Below, piece after piece: positions 9,125 through 17,708 of a stretch of 64,000 nucleotides of DNA. Location: NCBI RefSeq assembly GCF_003596405.1, contig NZ_QYUR01000001.1, forward strand, positions 5,001 to 69,000, written 5' to 3'. A model generated the notes under the pieces. That model searched no databases, was not told where the DNA came from, and saw only the letters and a list, made by a program, of their open reading frames with translations. The DNA is from Pseudomonas cavernicola. GTDB lineage: Bacteria > Pseudomonadota > Gammaproteobacteria > Pseudomonadales > Pseudomonadaceae. Position numbers and translations under genes: made by a program. Each line of letters opens with the position of its first letter. Positions within the stretch are counted from its first letter, which is position 1.

Positions 9125-9489
9125 TTAAGGCCGCGATTGCCGTAATCGCTGTCGTTCTTGCTTGAGCCAGGGGCTGACAGCTACGTTTTGCCGGCGCAAT
9201 TCACGCTTTAGGGCTGGCCGCTGAAGCTGCTTGCAGTAGCCGAACGGGCGATAAAGTCTTCTGCAGAGTCGACCAGATCTTTCTTTTCCAGATACTCCAA
9301 CTTCTTCTGCAAATGGGCGCGTGCTTCCTGCGGGCTGTGCTCGCTGCCGTTGCGGACAAAACTGCAGCCACTGTTTTCGACAAAGGCGAGAAGGGCACTC
9401 ACCTCCCTTTGAGCTTGTACATTCAGCGCAGCGTGTGTGGTGTCACTCAGCGCAAGCAGGTAGCAACTGACACAGATAATCCGCCACAT
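9125..9489 (-). pseudogene. DUF5329-family secreted protein with a decayed 3' end
   Basis: The open frame 9208-9489 encodes a signal peptide (WRIICVSCYLLALSDTTHAA) and the body of a DUF5329-like protein (FVENSGCSFVRNGSEHSP, then QEARAHLQKKLEYL). Function is unknown. It stops at FSGQP, where remembered relatives continue with a Cys-containing stretch and a WLxxELxR tail. Reading on in the same frame gives SVNCAGKT and a second stop; one base out of frame comes SPWLKQERQRLRQSRP ending at 9125. Two nonsense codons and one frameshift in about 60 bases suggest a truncated, decaying gene; sequencing error is possible but would need several events. The start at 9489 overlaps the upstream hydrolase gene by 47 bases. 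Confidence 0.65.
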
Positions 9490-10270
9490 AGGCATGAAAC
9501 CGGGCATCGTCCCAATACTCCAGATGGCTCAGCGGTGTGTGTCTTTTGTACCAGGGACCGACCGGCATGGCGCGGTCCTCCAGCACCACTTCGGCGTAGT
9601 TCGGTAGTGGGCGTAGCGGGTAGCCGAGGGGATCGGCCGGTGCATAGAGATTTAGCCAGCGAGCCTGTTCGCGCACTTGGCCCGTCAGGCAGTGACCGGG
9701 AAAACGGATCGGCACCACCGGGTCGTAGGCGAAGGTGAACAGTGGGATGTTGCAGCCGAAGGTGACCAGTCCAGCCAGTGTCTCAAGGGCTAGGAAGGGG
9801 TCGCGCGGGCAGCTCGGAGTGGCGTTGAGTTTCTGCTGGTCCCAGACAAAGTTGGAGAAAATATGCCCGCCGAGGGAGTGCGCGAGCACCACCAATGGCG
9901 TGCTTGGGCCAACCTTTGCCCGTAGCGCGTTAAGACCATGGCGAAGGCTCTGGTGCACTTCTTCGTAGGTGGTGTCGTAGGCCTGGCTGACTTTGCGGTA
10001 ACCGCTGGCATCACCGAGGAACAGGGTGACGATACGCCGCAACCAGCGCCAACTAACCGGTTCGTTGGCGAGCATGTCGAGGTAGGTCTGTTCGCGTTTA
10101 TCCAGCACGCTGGCCCAGTACAGGCTTTGGAACGCAACGTGCTCCGCCTCGGCGCCGAGACGCCGGCGCAGGCTGCCGATAAGGTTTTGGGCGAAGGTGT
10201 GTTGGCCTTCCGCATCGCGCAGATCAGGCTGCGTGCCAATGCCGTGGATTACCGCTACTGCAAGCTTCAT
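9443..10270 (-). CDS. Alpha/beta-hydrolase family protein
   Basis: A 275-residue cytoplasmic hydrolase with no signal peptide. VAVIHGIGTQ at residues 5-14 supplies the oxyanion-side HG motif, LAHSLGGHIFSNF carries the nucleophile elbow (A-H-S-L-G), and a late His lies in HTPLSHLEYW. The substrate cannot be told from sequence. It lies between the DUF5329 gene and the patatin-like gene on the same strand, 78 bases after the latter, so the three may form a transcription unit. Relatives in Pseudomonas lie in the PA2660-2663 neighbourhood by position (inference). Confidence 0.8.
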   Translation of the reverse strand: MKLAVAVIHGIGTQPDLRDAEGQHTFAQNLIGSLRRRLGAEAEHVAFQSLYWASVLDKREQTYLDMLANEPVSWRWLRRIVTLFLGDASGYRKVSQAYDTTYEEVHQSLRHGLNALRAKVGPSTPLVVLAHSLGGHIFSNFVWDQQKLNATPSCPRDPFLALETLAGLVTFGCNIPLFTFAYDPVVPIRFPGHCLTGQVREQARWLNLYAPADPLGYPLRPLPNYAEVVLEDRAMPVGPWYKRHTPLSHLEYWDDARFHAYVADYLCQLLPACAE

Positions 10271-10348
10271 GAGCCCCTCCCTGGTTGCGCACGCGGCAGC
10301 CTAGCGCGCGATTGTCGTCGCTTCAATCGGCTTGCGGGATACGCTCAA

Positions 10349-11428
10349 TTAGAGTGCTTGCAGCTGTGCGTCGAGGCGATCGTTATCCACCAGTTCGAGG
10401 AACTCATCGCCGAGCCGTCGGCTTTCATCCATCGCTTTGTGCCAGTAGCGTTCGCGACCGGCGTCGTCGCCCAGATAGCGGCTGAAATCCTTACGATCGG
10501 GCAGTTTGCCGTGGGGCAGACGTGCCAGGTATTCACGCGAGGGTGCGAGTAGCAGCACGTTCTGCAGGCGGGTGATATCGGCGCGGCGCCAAGGCAAGCC
10601 TTTGTCGAACCAACCGGGGATGACCTTGTCGGTGAAGTGCGGGTAGAGCACCACATCACTGCCGCTGTAAGGCAGGTCAAGGTGATAGTCGAGCAGGCCG
10701 CCGTCGCGATAAGTCCCGGCGCCAGCACCAGGGATGTCGCGCACACCTTCCATCACCATAGGGATGGAGCCGGAAGCCAGCAGGGCATGGCGCAGGTTAC
10801 TGGTGTCCAGATGCAGGTAGCGCGAGGGAAAGTCGTTGAGTGCTGCCAGCGGTGGTGGCAAGCGGGCATCGTGCAGAATCACCCGTTCGAAGTGCTTGGC
10901 TAGGCGCGGGCGCCCGAGCAGATTGTTGCCGATGACCGAGGACAACCCCAGGCCAAGTGCGCCACGCCGATCATGGGCAAGCAAGCCGAGGCTCTTCACC
11001 ACCATCACATTCAGGCGGTAGTGCGGGTTGCTGAGAATATGCGAGTCCTGACCATCGAGCAGTTCGTCGAGCATCCGGCTGCAGCTGCGTGACACCTCGG
11101 CCATGCTCACGCCCTTGGCGAAACGCTGCTCGGTGTACAGCTCACCGAGGCGGCGGATGCCCTGCGCGGCGTTCGGCAGGCAGGCGCTGGCGAAGCGCCA
11201 GGAACCGATCGAGGCGCCAATCAGTGCGCGCTCGCGGGGTGCCCGTGGCAGCCAGTCCCCGAACAGCGCCAAGTCCAGGCCTTGAATACCCAGCGCTTTC
11301 GGGCCGCCGGCCGCACCCGGCAAAATACCCACGTCTGCCGGGCGCAAACCTGTATCACGGATACGCGCAAAGGCCTGTGGGCCGGCTTTCAGGGTTAGGG
11401 CGGGAAACTTGATTTGAATAGCGCTCAT
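10349..11428 (-). CDS. Patatin-like phospholipase family protein
   Basis: A 359-residue protein with the patatin catalytic dyad. The nucleophile motif GASIGSW (G-x-S-x-G) is near residue 72 and the Asp is in YRDGGLLDYH near 240; an oxyanion glycine run (GILPGAAGGPKALG) lies near residue 35. Family members hydrolyse acyl esters of lipids; the substrate is unknown. No signal peptide. I chose the ATG at 11428 because GGAGG lies five bases upstream; an ATG at 11443 lacks a site. It is divergent from the PepSY/two-component operon across 226 bases. Confidence 0.85.
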   Translation of the reverse strand: MSAIQIKFPALTLKAGPQAFARIRDTGLRPADVGILPGAAGGPKALGIQGLDLALFGDWLPRAPRERALIGASIGSWRFASACLPNAAQGIRRLGELYTEQRFAKGVSMAEVSRSCSRMLDELLDGQDSHILSNPHYRLNVMVVKSLGLLAHDRRGALGLGLSSVIGNNLLGRPRLAKHFERVILHDARLPPPLAALNDFPSRYLHLDTSNLRHALLASGSIPMVMEGVRDIPGAGAGTYRDGGLLDYHLDLPYSGSDVVLYPHFTDKVIPGWFDKGLPWRRADITRLQNVLLLAPSREYLARLPHGKLPDRKDFSRYLGDDAGRERYWHKAMDESRRLGDEFLELVDNDRLDAQLQAL

Positions 11429-11581
11429 GCTGGCCTCCATCACGCAAGGCAGCGATTATAGAGGCCCGCGCGGTCAGACCAAGTCGCTTCAGTGCATGAA
11501 TCAGCACATGAATGATGTGCGCAGGGGTTGGGCAACACGCACAGGCTGGTCAGGAAGGCGCGCCACCAGGCTTCAGGTAAA

Positions 11582-11597
11582 TTCAGCTTGAGTTAAG
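11582..11597 (+). promoter_or_regulatory. Candidate BqsR box upstream of the PepSY/TCS operon
   Basis: TTCAG-N6-TTAAG matches the tandem TTAAG-N6-TTAAG motif reported for P. aeruginosa BqsR with one mismatch. AGGTAT, seven bases downstream (11605-11610), could be the -10. The box lies 58 bases before the first PepSY gene and suggests autoregulation. Confidence 0.55.
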
Positions 11598-11654
11598 CCA
11601 GGCTAGGTATCTTGGGCTCCATCGAAAGTAAACAATCGCTCAAGGAGATTCCCC

Positions 11655-11963
11655 ATGAATACATTTACCACCCTGTTCCTCGTTGCCGCCCTTGCCTTTG
11701 CTGCAGGTATCGCCCAAGCCCGTGACCTGGGCCCGGACGAGGCGCTGAAACTGCGTGACGCCGGCACCATCCTGTCCTTTGAAAAGCTCAATGCGGCAGC
11801 GATTGCCAAGCACCCAGGCGCCACAGTTGAAGAAACCGAGCTGGAACAGGAATACGGTAGCTACGTTTACCAAGCAGAACTGCGCGACGCCCAAGGTGTG
11901 CAATGGGATGTCGAGCTGGATGCTACTAACGGCCAAATCCTCAAGGATCATCAAGACAACTAA
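11655..11963 (+). CDS. PepSY-domain periplasmic protein, first of a tandem pair
   Basis: A 102-residue exported protein. A signal peptide (TTLFLVAALAFAAGIAQA) is followed by one PepSY-like domain ending in the typical WDVELDATNGQILKDHQDN strand-turn. The body is acidic (EETELEQEYGSY). PepSY proteins next to two-component systems are thought to modulate the sensor or bind metal; this is inference. An AGGAG site lies eight bases before the ATG. Its stop overlaps the next start (TAATG). It is about half identical to its downstream neighbour, so the pair is a tandem duplication. In PAO1 similar small genes precede bqsR. Confidence 0.87.
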   Translation: MNTFTTLFLVAALAFAAGIAQARDLGPDEALKLRDAGTILSFEKLNAAAIAKHPGATVEETELEQEYGSYVYQAELRDAQGVQWDVELDATNGQILKDHQDN

Positions 11964-12283
11964 TGAAATGGCTCACCCGCTATAGCGGCATCATCGTCCT
12001 GATCCCGGCGGTCTTGGCTCTGAGCCTTGAGGCACAAGCCCGTAATCTGGATCAGGACGAGGCCCTGCGCCTGCGGCAGGAGGGTGTCATCCAGCCGCTC
12101 GAACACTTGATGCAGCCAGCCTTGGGGCGCTATCCCGGGGCGACGCTGTTGGAGGCGGAGTTGGAGGAGGAAGACGAGGTCTTCGTTTATGAGATCGAAC
12201 TGTTGACCGCCGACGGTGTGGTTCGCGAGTTGGAGTTGGATGCCAGCGATGGGCGGATCCTGAAGGACGAGGAAGACGACTGA
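11963..12283 (+). CDS. PepSY-domain periplasmic protein, second of a tandem pair
   Basis: A 106-residue paralogue of the preceding gene. It has a signal peptide ([17 protein letters not shown]), then [15 protein letters not shown] and a PepSY end ([18 protein letters not shown]). A very acidic run ([13 protein letters not shown]) could bind cations, which fits an operon thought to sense ferrous iron; this is inference. It is translationally coupled at both ends, overlapping the first PepSY stop by one base and the response-regulator start by one base. Confidence 0.87.
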   Translation: MKWLTRYSGIIVLIPAVLALSLEAQARNLDQDEALRLRQEGVIQPLEHLMQPALGRYPGATLLEAELEEEDEVFVYEIELLTADGVVRELELDASDGRILKDEEDD

Positions 12284-12951
12284 TGCGGCTGTTGTTAGTG
12301 GAGGACCATGTACCGCTGGCTGACGAGTTGCTCGCCGGCCTCGGCCGTCAGGGCTACGCCGTGGATTGGCTGGCGGATGGCCGCGACGCGGTCTATCAGG
12401 GCGCCAGCGAACCCTATGACCTGATCATTCTCGATCTTGGCCTACCAGGTAAACCAGGATTGGAAGTGCTGCGCGAGTGGCGCTTTGCCGGGCTGGCCAC
12501 CCCGGTGCTGATCCTCACCGCGCGGGGTTCCTGGGCCGAGCGCATCGAGGGACTCAAGGCTGGCGCCGACGATTATCTGACCAAGCCTTTCCACCCCGAG
12601 GAGTTGCAGCTGCGCATCCAGGCACTGTTGCGGCGTTCCCACGGTTTGGCCAATCAGCCGCAGTTGGAAGCCGCCGGCTTGCAACTGGATGAAGGCCGCC
12701 AGTGTGTCGTCCGTGATGGCGTGGAGGTTGAGCTGACCGCGGCGGAGTTCCGTTTGCTGCGTTATTTCATGCTGCATCCGCAGCAGATCCTGTCAAAGAG
12801 CCACCTGGCCGAACACCTCTATGACGGCGAAACCGAGCGTGACTCCAATGTGCTTGAAGTGCACGTCAATCACCTGCGGCGCAAGCTTGGCCGTGCGGTG
12901 ATTGAGACGCGCCGTGGCCAGGGTTACCGCTTCACCGGAGAAGCCGGATGA
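12283..12951 (+). CDS. bqsR: OmpR-family response regulator, BqsR-like
   Basis: A 222-residue response regulator. The receiver domain (1-115) has the acidic pocket (LLVEDH), the phospho-acceptor Asp in [12 protein letters not shown] near 51, Thr in ILTARGS near 79 and Lys in [12 protein letters not shown] near 101. The C-terminal winged helix (about 130-220) ends [20 protein letters not shown] and GQGYRF. Identity as BqsR rests on order: two PepSY genes, regulator, kinase, then a TlpQ-like receptor, as in PAO1 PA2659-PA2654. BqsRS responds to Fe(II) in P. aeruginosa. The kinase start overlaps its stop (ATGA). Confidence 0.8.
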   Translation: MRLLLVEDHVPLADELLAGLGRQGYAVDWLADGRDAVYQGASEPYDLIILDLGLPGKPGLEVLREWRFAGLATPVLILTARGSWAERIEGLKAGADDYLTKPFHPEELQLRIQALLRRSHGLANQPQLEAAGLQLDEGRQCVVRDGVEVELTAAEFRLLRYFMLHPQQILSKSHLAEHLYDGETERDSNVLEVHVNHLRRKLGRAVIETRRGQGYRFTGEAG

Positions 12952-14288
12952 GGTCGATCCAGCGGCGCTTGAGCCTGGGCTTGATCAGCGTCTTGCTGGT
13001 GGTCGTCCTGCTGCTGGCGCAAACCAGTTTATGGCTATTCGACCTGGGCCTGCGCCGTTATCTCGAGGCGGTCTTGCGCGTTGAAGCGGAGAGCTTGCTG
13101 ATCGCCCTGGTGCGTGGCCCGCAAGGCATCCAGTTAGATGAGCAGCGTCTGGCGCCGAGCTATCGGCGACCGTTTTCCGGGCACTATTTCCGCATCGACT
13201 TTGCTGAAGAGGTGTGGCGTTCCCGCTCCCTGTGGGATCTGGAACTGGCACGAGCGAATTCGCCAGGCTTGCAGGCCGATCTCGAAGATGGCCCGCGTGG
13301 CCAGTTGTTGCTGGTGTACCGCGGCGATTACCGGCGCTTCGGGCAGCAGTTGTCGATCAGCGTGGCCGAGGACTACAGCCCGGTGCTGGCGAGTTTTCGC
13401 CGTGCGCAATACCTCAGTCTGGGCCTAGGTTTGGGCGCGCTGGTGCTGATTCTGCTGTTACAACGGCTGACCGTACGCAACGCGTTGCGCCCGTTGGAGC
13501 AGGCGCGCCAGCAGATCGCCCAGCTCCAGCAAGGTCAGCGTGGTCAATTGGATAGCCAGGTACCGCAGGAGCTTGAACCGCTGGTGGCACAGATCAACCA
13601 CCTGTTAGCGCATACCGAGGACACCTTGACGCGCTCGCGCAATGCCCTTGGCAATCTCGGCCATGCACTGAAAACCCCGTTGGCGGTATTGCTCAGCCTG
13701 GCTTCCCGTGAGGAGTTGAACGCCTACCCCGAGTTGCAGGCGACCTTGCGCGAGCAGTTGGCGCAGATCGAGCAACGCTTGAGCCGAGAGTTAGGTCGGG
13801 CGCGGCTGGCGGGCGAAGCGTTACCTGGCGCGCAGTTCGATTGTGCCAAGGAGCTGCCGGGACTGTTCGCCACGCTGGCAATGATTCATGACCGCGACCT
13901 CAAGCTGGCTTGGGAGGCCGCGCCCGGCTTGCGTCTGCCGTGGGATCGCGAGGATTTGCTGGAGCTACTCGGCAACCTGTTGGACAACGCCTGCAAGTGG
14001 GCCGAGTCCGAGGTGAGCCTGAGTATCACGGTTGAGCCCTCGGGCTTTCGCCTTTGGGTGGATGACGATGGCCCCGGCATCCTGGCGGACAACCGTGAAG
14101 CAGTGCTTGGCCGTGGCGCGCGACTGGATGAACAGGTCGCCGGGCATGGCTTGGGCTTGGGTATCGTGCGCGATATCGTTGAGGCTTGGAACGGGCGCTT
14201 GCAGCTGCTGAGCAGCCCGTTAGGTGGTTTACGCGTCAGTATCGAACTGCCATCACGGCCCGCTCGTAGCCGAGAATCTGCGCTGTAG
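12948..14288 (+). CDS. bqsS: Sensor histidine kinase, BqsS-like
   Basis: A 446-residue inner-membrane kinase. TM1 is at about 9-30 ([20 protein letters not shown]), a periplasmic domain at about 31-155, and TM2 at about 156-173 ([17 protein letters not shown]), followed by a HAMP-like linker. The H-box His is in [12 protein letters not shown], the N-box is NLLDNACKW, and the G-boxes are DDDGPGI and GHGLGLGI. The BqsS of P. aeruginosa is described with a periplasmic RExxE motif for Fe(II); I see no exact RExxE in this periplasmic segment, only E-rich stretches (RVEAES, DFAEEVW), so the ligand is uncertain. Its TAG stop lies inside the left arm of the 14283-14443 inverted repeat. Confidence 0.8.
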   Translation: MRSIQRRLSLGLISVLLVVVLLLAQTSLWLFDLGLRRYLEAVLRVEAESLLIALVRGPQGIQLDEQRLAPSYRRPFSGHYFRIDFAEEVWRSRSLWDLELARANSPGLQADLEDGPRGQLLLVYRGDYRRFGQQLSISVAEDYSPVLASFRRAQYLSLGLGLGALVLILLLQRLTVRNALRPLEQARQQIAQLQQGQRGQLDSQVPQELEPLVAQINHLLAHTEDTLTRSRNALGNLGHALKTPLAVLLSLASREELNAYPELQATLREQLAQIEQRLSRELGRARLAGEALPGAQFDCAKELPGLFATLAMIHDRDLKLAWEAAPGLRLPWDREDLLELLGNLLDNACKWAESEVSLSITVEPSGFRLWVDDDGPGILADNREAVLGRGARLDEQVAGHGLGLGIVRDIVEAWNGRLQLLSSPLGGLRVSIELPSRPARSRESAL

Positions 14289-14443
14289 GTTGGTGCGTAG
14301 GTTGGTGCTGAACGCAGTGATGCCCAACAAGGAGGCGCCTTGCGACTCCCAATGCTCGATCTCAATATTTAGAAGCCCGGCCTTGCAGGCCGGTTGTTGG
14401 GCATCGCCTTCGGTTCAGCACCAACCTACGCACCAACCTACAG
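14283..14443. repeat. 161-bp imperfect inverted repeat (REP/MITE-like)
   Basis: The left arm starts CTGTAGGTTGGTGCGTAGGT and continues to ...GATGCCCAACAA (14330). The right arm (14394-14443) is its near-perfect complement ending in ACCAACCTACAG. GTAGGTTGGTG occurs twice in tandem per arm. An inner GC-rich hairpin (CCGGCCTTGCAGGCCGG) sits near 14377-14393. No coding content. It lies between convergent genes and supplies the TAG stop of bqsS. Confidence 0.88.
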
Positions 14444-14467
14444 GGTGTTCCTTGCCTACGGGGCTTG

Positions 14468-15064
14468 TTACATACCGTTGGCGAATGCCGGGTTAGTCAT
14501 GTCGATGGCCTCACGCACAGGCTTTAGCGCCGCGCTGTACTTCGCCAAGACGTCCAACTCGTAATCGATCCGTGCGTGCAGGCGCTGCTCGTCTTCGCTG
14601 GCCGCTTCCGGGCTGTTCAGGACTTTCTCGACATGCCGCACGATCAGGTGTTCGGGGATGTAGCAGAGGCGGCAATTCTTGTAACTGGAAGAACGTAATT
14701 CGCTGATCGGGTATGCCCCGCCGACGGCGGCAGAAACACCGACCAGCAAACCTGGCTTGTGCGCCAGTTCGGCTTTGCTGGCGTAGATAAAGAAATTCTT
14801 GATCGCCGGGCAGGCCATGCCGTTCCACTCGGGGGCGATGATAATCACCGCGTCGGCAGCTTTCAGCTGCTGCGCGTATAGGCTCCAAGGGCCGCTATCT
14901 TCACTGGGCCATAGCGGCAGTGGGACGAGGCCGAGGTCGATCACGCTGCTAATGTCTTCAGTGGTCTGTTCCAGCCGGATCAAGCGCTGCTGGAGAAAGC
15001 GTGCGACTTTGCCGGACTGGCTATTGTTACGGCTGGAGCCAGCGACTATGGCGAAGTTGAGCAT
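14468..15064 (-). CDS. NADPH-dependent FMN reductase family protein
   Basis: A 198-residue flavodoxin-fold protein. The FMN-phosphate loop is VAGSSRNNSQSGKVARF at residues 6-22. IIIAPEWNGMACPAIKNFFI is the signature for the flavin-ring contact (usually PEYNGS; here PEWNGM), followed by LLVGVSAAVGGA. Members reduce FMN, quinones, azo compounds or metals; the substrate is not evident. The ATG at 15064 has GGAAG upstream; an in-frame TTG at 15088 is the alternative. It converges with bqsS across the inverted repeat. Confidence 0.83.
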   Translation of the reverse strand: MLNFAIVAGSSRNNSQSGKVARFLQQRLIRLEQTTEDISSVIDLGLVPLPLWPSEDSGPWSLYAQQLKAADAVIIIAPEWNGMACPAIKNFFIYASKAELAHKPGLLVGVSAAVGGAYPISELRSSSYKNCRLCYIPEHLIVRHVEKVLNSPEAASEDEQRLHARIDYELDVLAKYSAALKPVREAIDMTNPAFANGM

Positions 15065-15170
15065 TACGGACTTCCGTTTCGAGTTCAAAAAATAAGTCCG
15101 CGCAGGCTAGCGGGGGCCAGCCTGCGCGGCAAGGAGGGAGGCGCCAGTCTGGCGCTCGGATAGCGCCAGC

Positions 15171-17315
15171 TCAGACGCGAAACTGATCCATCAGACTCTG
15201 TTGATGGTTGGCCAGGCGGTTCAACGATTGGCTGACCTGTGCCGACTCATCGGCCTGCACGGAGATTGATTCCGTCACGTCGCGGATTGAGGCCACGTTG
15301 CGGTTGATCTCCTCGGCGACGGAGCTCTGCTCTTCGGCAGCGCTGGCGATTTGCAGGTTCATGTCGGTGATCACGCCTACCGCATCACTGATCCGCCGCA
15401 GAGCGGTAACGGCCAACTCGACCTGGGAAACGCTGCTTTGCGCCTGGCGGTGGCTACTGCCCATAGTGCTGACCACTTCACGCGTGCCATTTTGCAGGCC
15501 TTCGATGACCTGACGGATTTCCTCGACCGAATCCTGGGTGCGCTTGGCCAGGTTGCGAACTTCATCGGCCACCACGGCAAAGCCACGCCCGGCCTCACCG
15601 GCACGGGCGGCTTCGATAGCGGCATTGAGGGCCAGCAGGTTGGTTTGTTCGGCGATTGAGCGGATTACCTCCAGCACCGAACCGATCTGCTGGCTGCTGT
15701 TCGCCAAGCCTTCGACTTCCTGCATGGCGACGTTCATTTCGCTGGCCAGCAGTTCGATGGCCGAGGTGGTTTTGTCGATCACGCCAAGGCCTTCACGGCT
15801 GGCTTCGTCGGCGCTGCGTGCGGCCTCGGCGGCCTGGGCGGCGTTGTGCGCGACGTCTTGGGCGGTGGCGCTCATTTCTTGGAAGGCAGTGGCCACCTGA
15901 TCGACTTCGCGATACTGCTGCTGCATGCCAGCACTGGTTTGGCTGGCAATCGCGGCGGATTGGTCGGCTGTGCCGCGGGCGTCCTGCACCGAGCGTTTGA
16001 CGTCGGCAATGATCGGTTGCAGCTTGTCGAGAAAGCGGTTGAACCATCCCGCCAGTTCACCCAGTTCATCCTGCTTGGCATATTCCAGGCGGCGGGTCAG
16101 GTCGCCTTCGCCGGTGGCGATATTTTTCAGCATGGCGGCCACCCCGAGAATCGGCCTAATCACGCCACGAGCGGTCAACCACATCAGCAGCAGGCCGGCG
16201 ATCACCGCGAGCAGGCCGATGGCCAAGGCCATTGAGCTGTCTGCGGTGCGGCGGCTGTCCAATTCGCTTTCCAACTGACGTGCCGGGCCGACTAGTACTT
16301 GTTGCGGCACCTCGAGCAAAACGCTCCACGGTTTGGATTCAGGAATCGGCAGTAGCGGTTGCAGCACCCGCAACATCGCACCCTGGCGCAGCATCTCGGC
16401 TTGGCCGGTGCTGGTCAAACGAACCAGCTCGGCGCCTTGTTCGGGGTAGCCGGCAGTCAGCGGTTTACCGAGCAGTTTGCTGTCGCGGCTGTGGCCGGCG
16501 AGTAGCCCGGCAGGGCTGATGATGCTGACATGTCCCTGGCCGTCATAGAGTTCTTGATTGGCCTTGCTGCTGATCTGCTGCAGGCTCGCCAGGCTGATGT
16601 CGACGCCGAGTACACCGATCACCTTGCCATTCACTTCCAACGGAAAGGCGATGCTGGTCATCAGGGTCTGCTGGCCGTTGACCTCATCCAGATAGGGATC
16701 GAGTACGCAGGCCTGACGAGTATCGCGTGGGCAGGTGTACCAAGCGTTATAGGGGGCGCCGCTGGGGCCAGCGGTGGTGTCGCTGAGCATCTTCTCGTCC
16801 AGCACCTCGGGCTCCAGCTTGCCGGGCGTGCTCTGTGACCAATACAGCGCAAAGCGGCCTTTATCATTGCTGCCCAGCTCGGCTTGATTAGCGAAGAGTT
16901 CGTCTTTGCCATCCAGTGCGTTGGCTTCAAACACCACATACAGGCCAAGCAAGTCAGGGTTAGCCTCCAGCGCGCTGCGGATTTGCCGGGTCATGTCCTC
17001 GCGCATGTCGAAGGCATCCAGAAAGCGTTTCTCAGCCTGATCCTTCAGGAACAGCACCTGCCGGGAAAAACCTTTGCCGTATTGGTAAGAGTCCATGAAG
17101 TAACGCTGGATGCGTAAGGCCTGGGATTCCCCACGGGCAGCCATGCGTAATTGTGCGGACTCTTCGAGCATGCGCGAGCTGGATGCTTTGACCAACTCGG
17201 CACTGCGTTTGGATTGATACAGCGACGCGCCCACCAGCAGGGTCACGATAGCCAGCAAACAGAGACCGGCGAGCAAGGTGATTTTCCACTGGATGGAGAG
17301 GCGGTTGAGAAACAT
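15171..17315 (-). CDS. tlpQ: Methyl-accepting chemotaxis protein, TlpQ-like
   Basis: A 714-residue chemoreceptor. TM1 is at residues 11-32 ([18 protein letters not shown]). A large periplasmic dCache-type sensor (about 35-360) follows, with [18 protein letters not shown] and [16 protein letters not shown]2 is near 370-390 ([19 protein letters not shown]), then a HAMP domain, then a long signalling coiled coil with the hairpin tip [20 protein letters not shown]. No C-terminal CheR-tethering pentapeptide. Length and position after bqsS match PAO1 TlpQ (PA2654), which binds histamine and polyamines; the ligand here is inferred. The ATG at 17315 has GGAAC upstream. A sigma-28 promoter lies 40-66 bases upstream. 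Confidence 0.88.
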   Translation of the reverse strand: MFLNRLSIQWKITLLAGLCLLAIVTLLVGASLYQSKRSAELVKASSSRMLEESAQLRMAARGESQALRIQRYFMDSYQYGKGFSRQVLFLKDQAEKRFLDAFDMREDMTRQIRSALEANPDLLGLYVVFEANALDGKDELFANQAELGSNDKGRFALYWSQSTPGKLEPEVLDEKMLSDTTAGPSGAPYNAWYTCPRDTRQACVLDPYLDEVNGQQTLMTSIAFPLEVNGKVIGVLGVDISLASLQQISSKANQELYDGQGHVSIISPAGLLAGHSRDSKLLGKPLTAGYPEQGAELVRLTSTGQAEMLRQGAMLRVLQPLLPIPESKPWSVLLEVPQQVLVGPARQLESELDSRRTADSSMALAIGLLAVIAGLLLMWLTARGVIRPILGVAAMLKNIATGEGDLTRRLEYAKQDELGELAGWFNRFLDKLQPIIADVKRSVQDARGTADQSAAIASQTSAGMQQQYREVDQVATAFQEMSATAQDVAHNAAQAAEAARSADEASREGLGVIDKTTSAIELLASEMNVAMQEVEGLANSSQQIGSVLEVIRSIAEQTNLLALNAAIEAARAGEAGRGFAVVADEVRNLAKRTQDSVEEIRQVIEGLQNGTREVVSTMGSSHRQAQSSVSQVELAVTALRRISDAVGVITDMNLQIASAAEEQSSVAEEINRNVASIRDVTESISVQADESAQVSQSLNRLANHQQSLMDQFRV

Positions 17316-17354
17316 GCGGTGTTCCTTCTTATTATTCGTCGGACTACAAGACTC

Positions 17355-17381
17355 ATATCGGCGCATCGGAGCCTTTCTTGA
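17355..17381 (-). promoter_or_regulatory. Sigma-28 (FliA) promoter of the chemoreceptor gene
   Basis: On the minus strand TCAAG-N14-GCCGATAT, close to the pseudomonad FliA consensus TCAAG-N14/15-GCCGATAA, 40 bases before the tlpQ ATG. The rest of the gap 17316-17664 shows no gene; it holds this promoter, a 5' leader and an AT-rich stretch near 17415-17460. Confidence 0.75.
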
Positions 17382-17664
17382 CTCGATCTGGCGCAGCGAT
17401 AGAGCGCTACCTGGGTGTTTATTAGAGCGGCAGATATGCAGGCAATAATTATGCACAGTCTGCTCGAAATTTCGCACGGAGTATTTTGGACAGCCCGGAG
17501 CGCTCCCGGCTGAGTCTGCGTTCATTTTTCTGGGGTGCGGCTGGCTAGCCGTCACTAGCGCTTTGTTTGGAGATGGCCGTGAACGCCGTAATTGCCGGAG
17601 TCGGCATCATGCTGACCCTCAGCCTGTGCCGGGTGGCCGCCGTACCGATGTCATGTTGCCAAAC

Positions 17665-17692
17665 AAAAAACCCGGCACTTGGCCGGGTTTCT
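17665..17692 (-). terminator. Terminator of the nuo operon
   Basis: On the minus strand AAACCCGGC-CAAGT-GCCGGGTTTTTTG: an eight-pair GC stem followed by six T, just past the nuoN stop at 17709. Confidence 0.9.
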
Positions 17693-17708
17693 TGTGTCAC
17701 GCAAGGGG

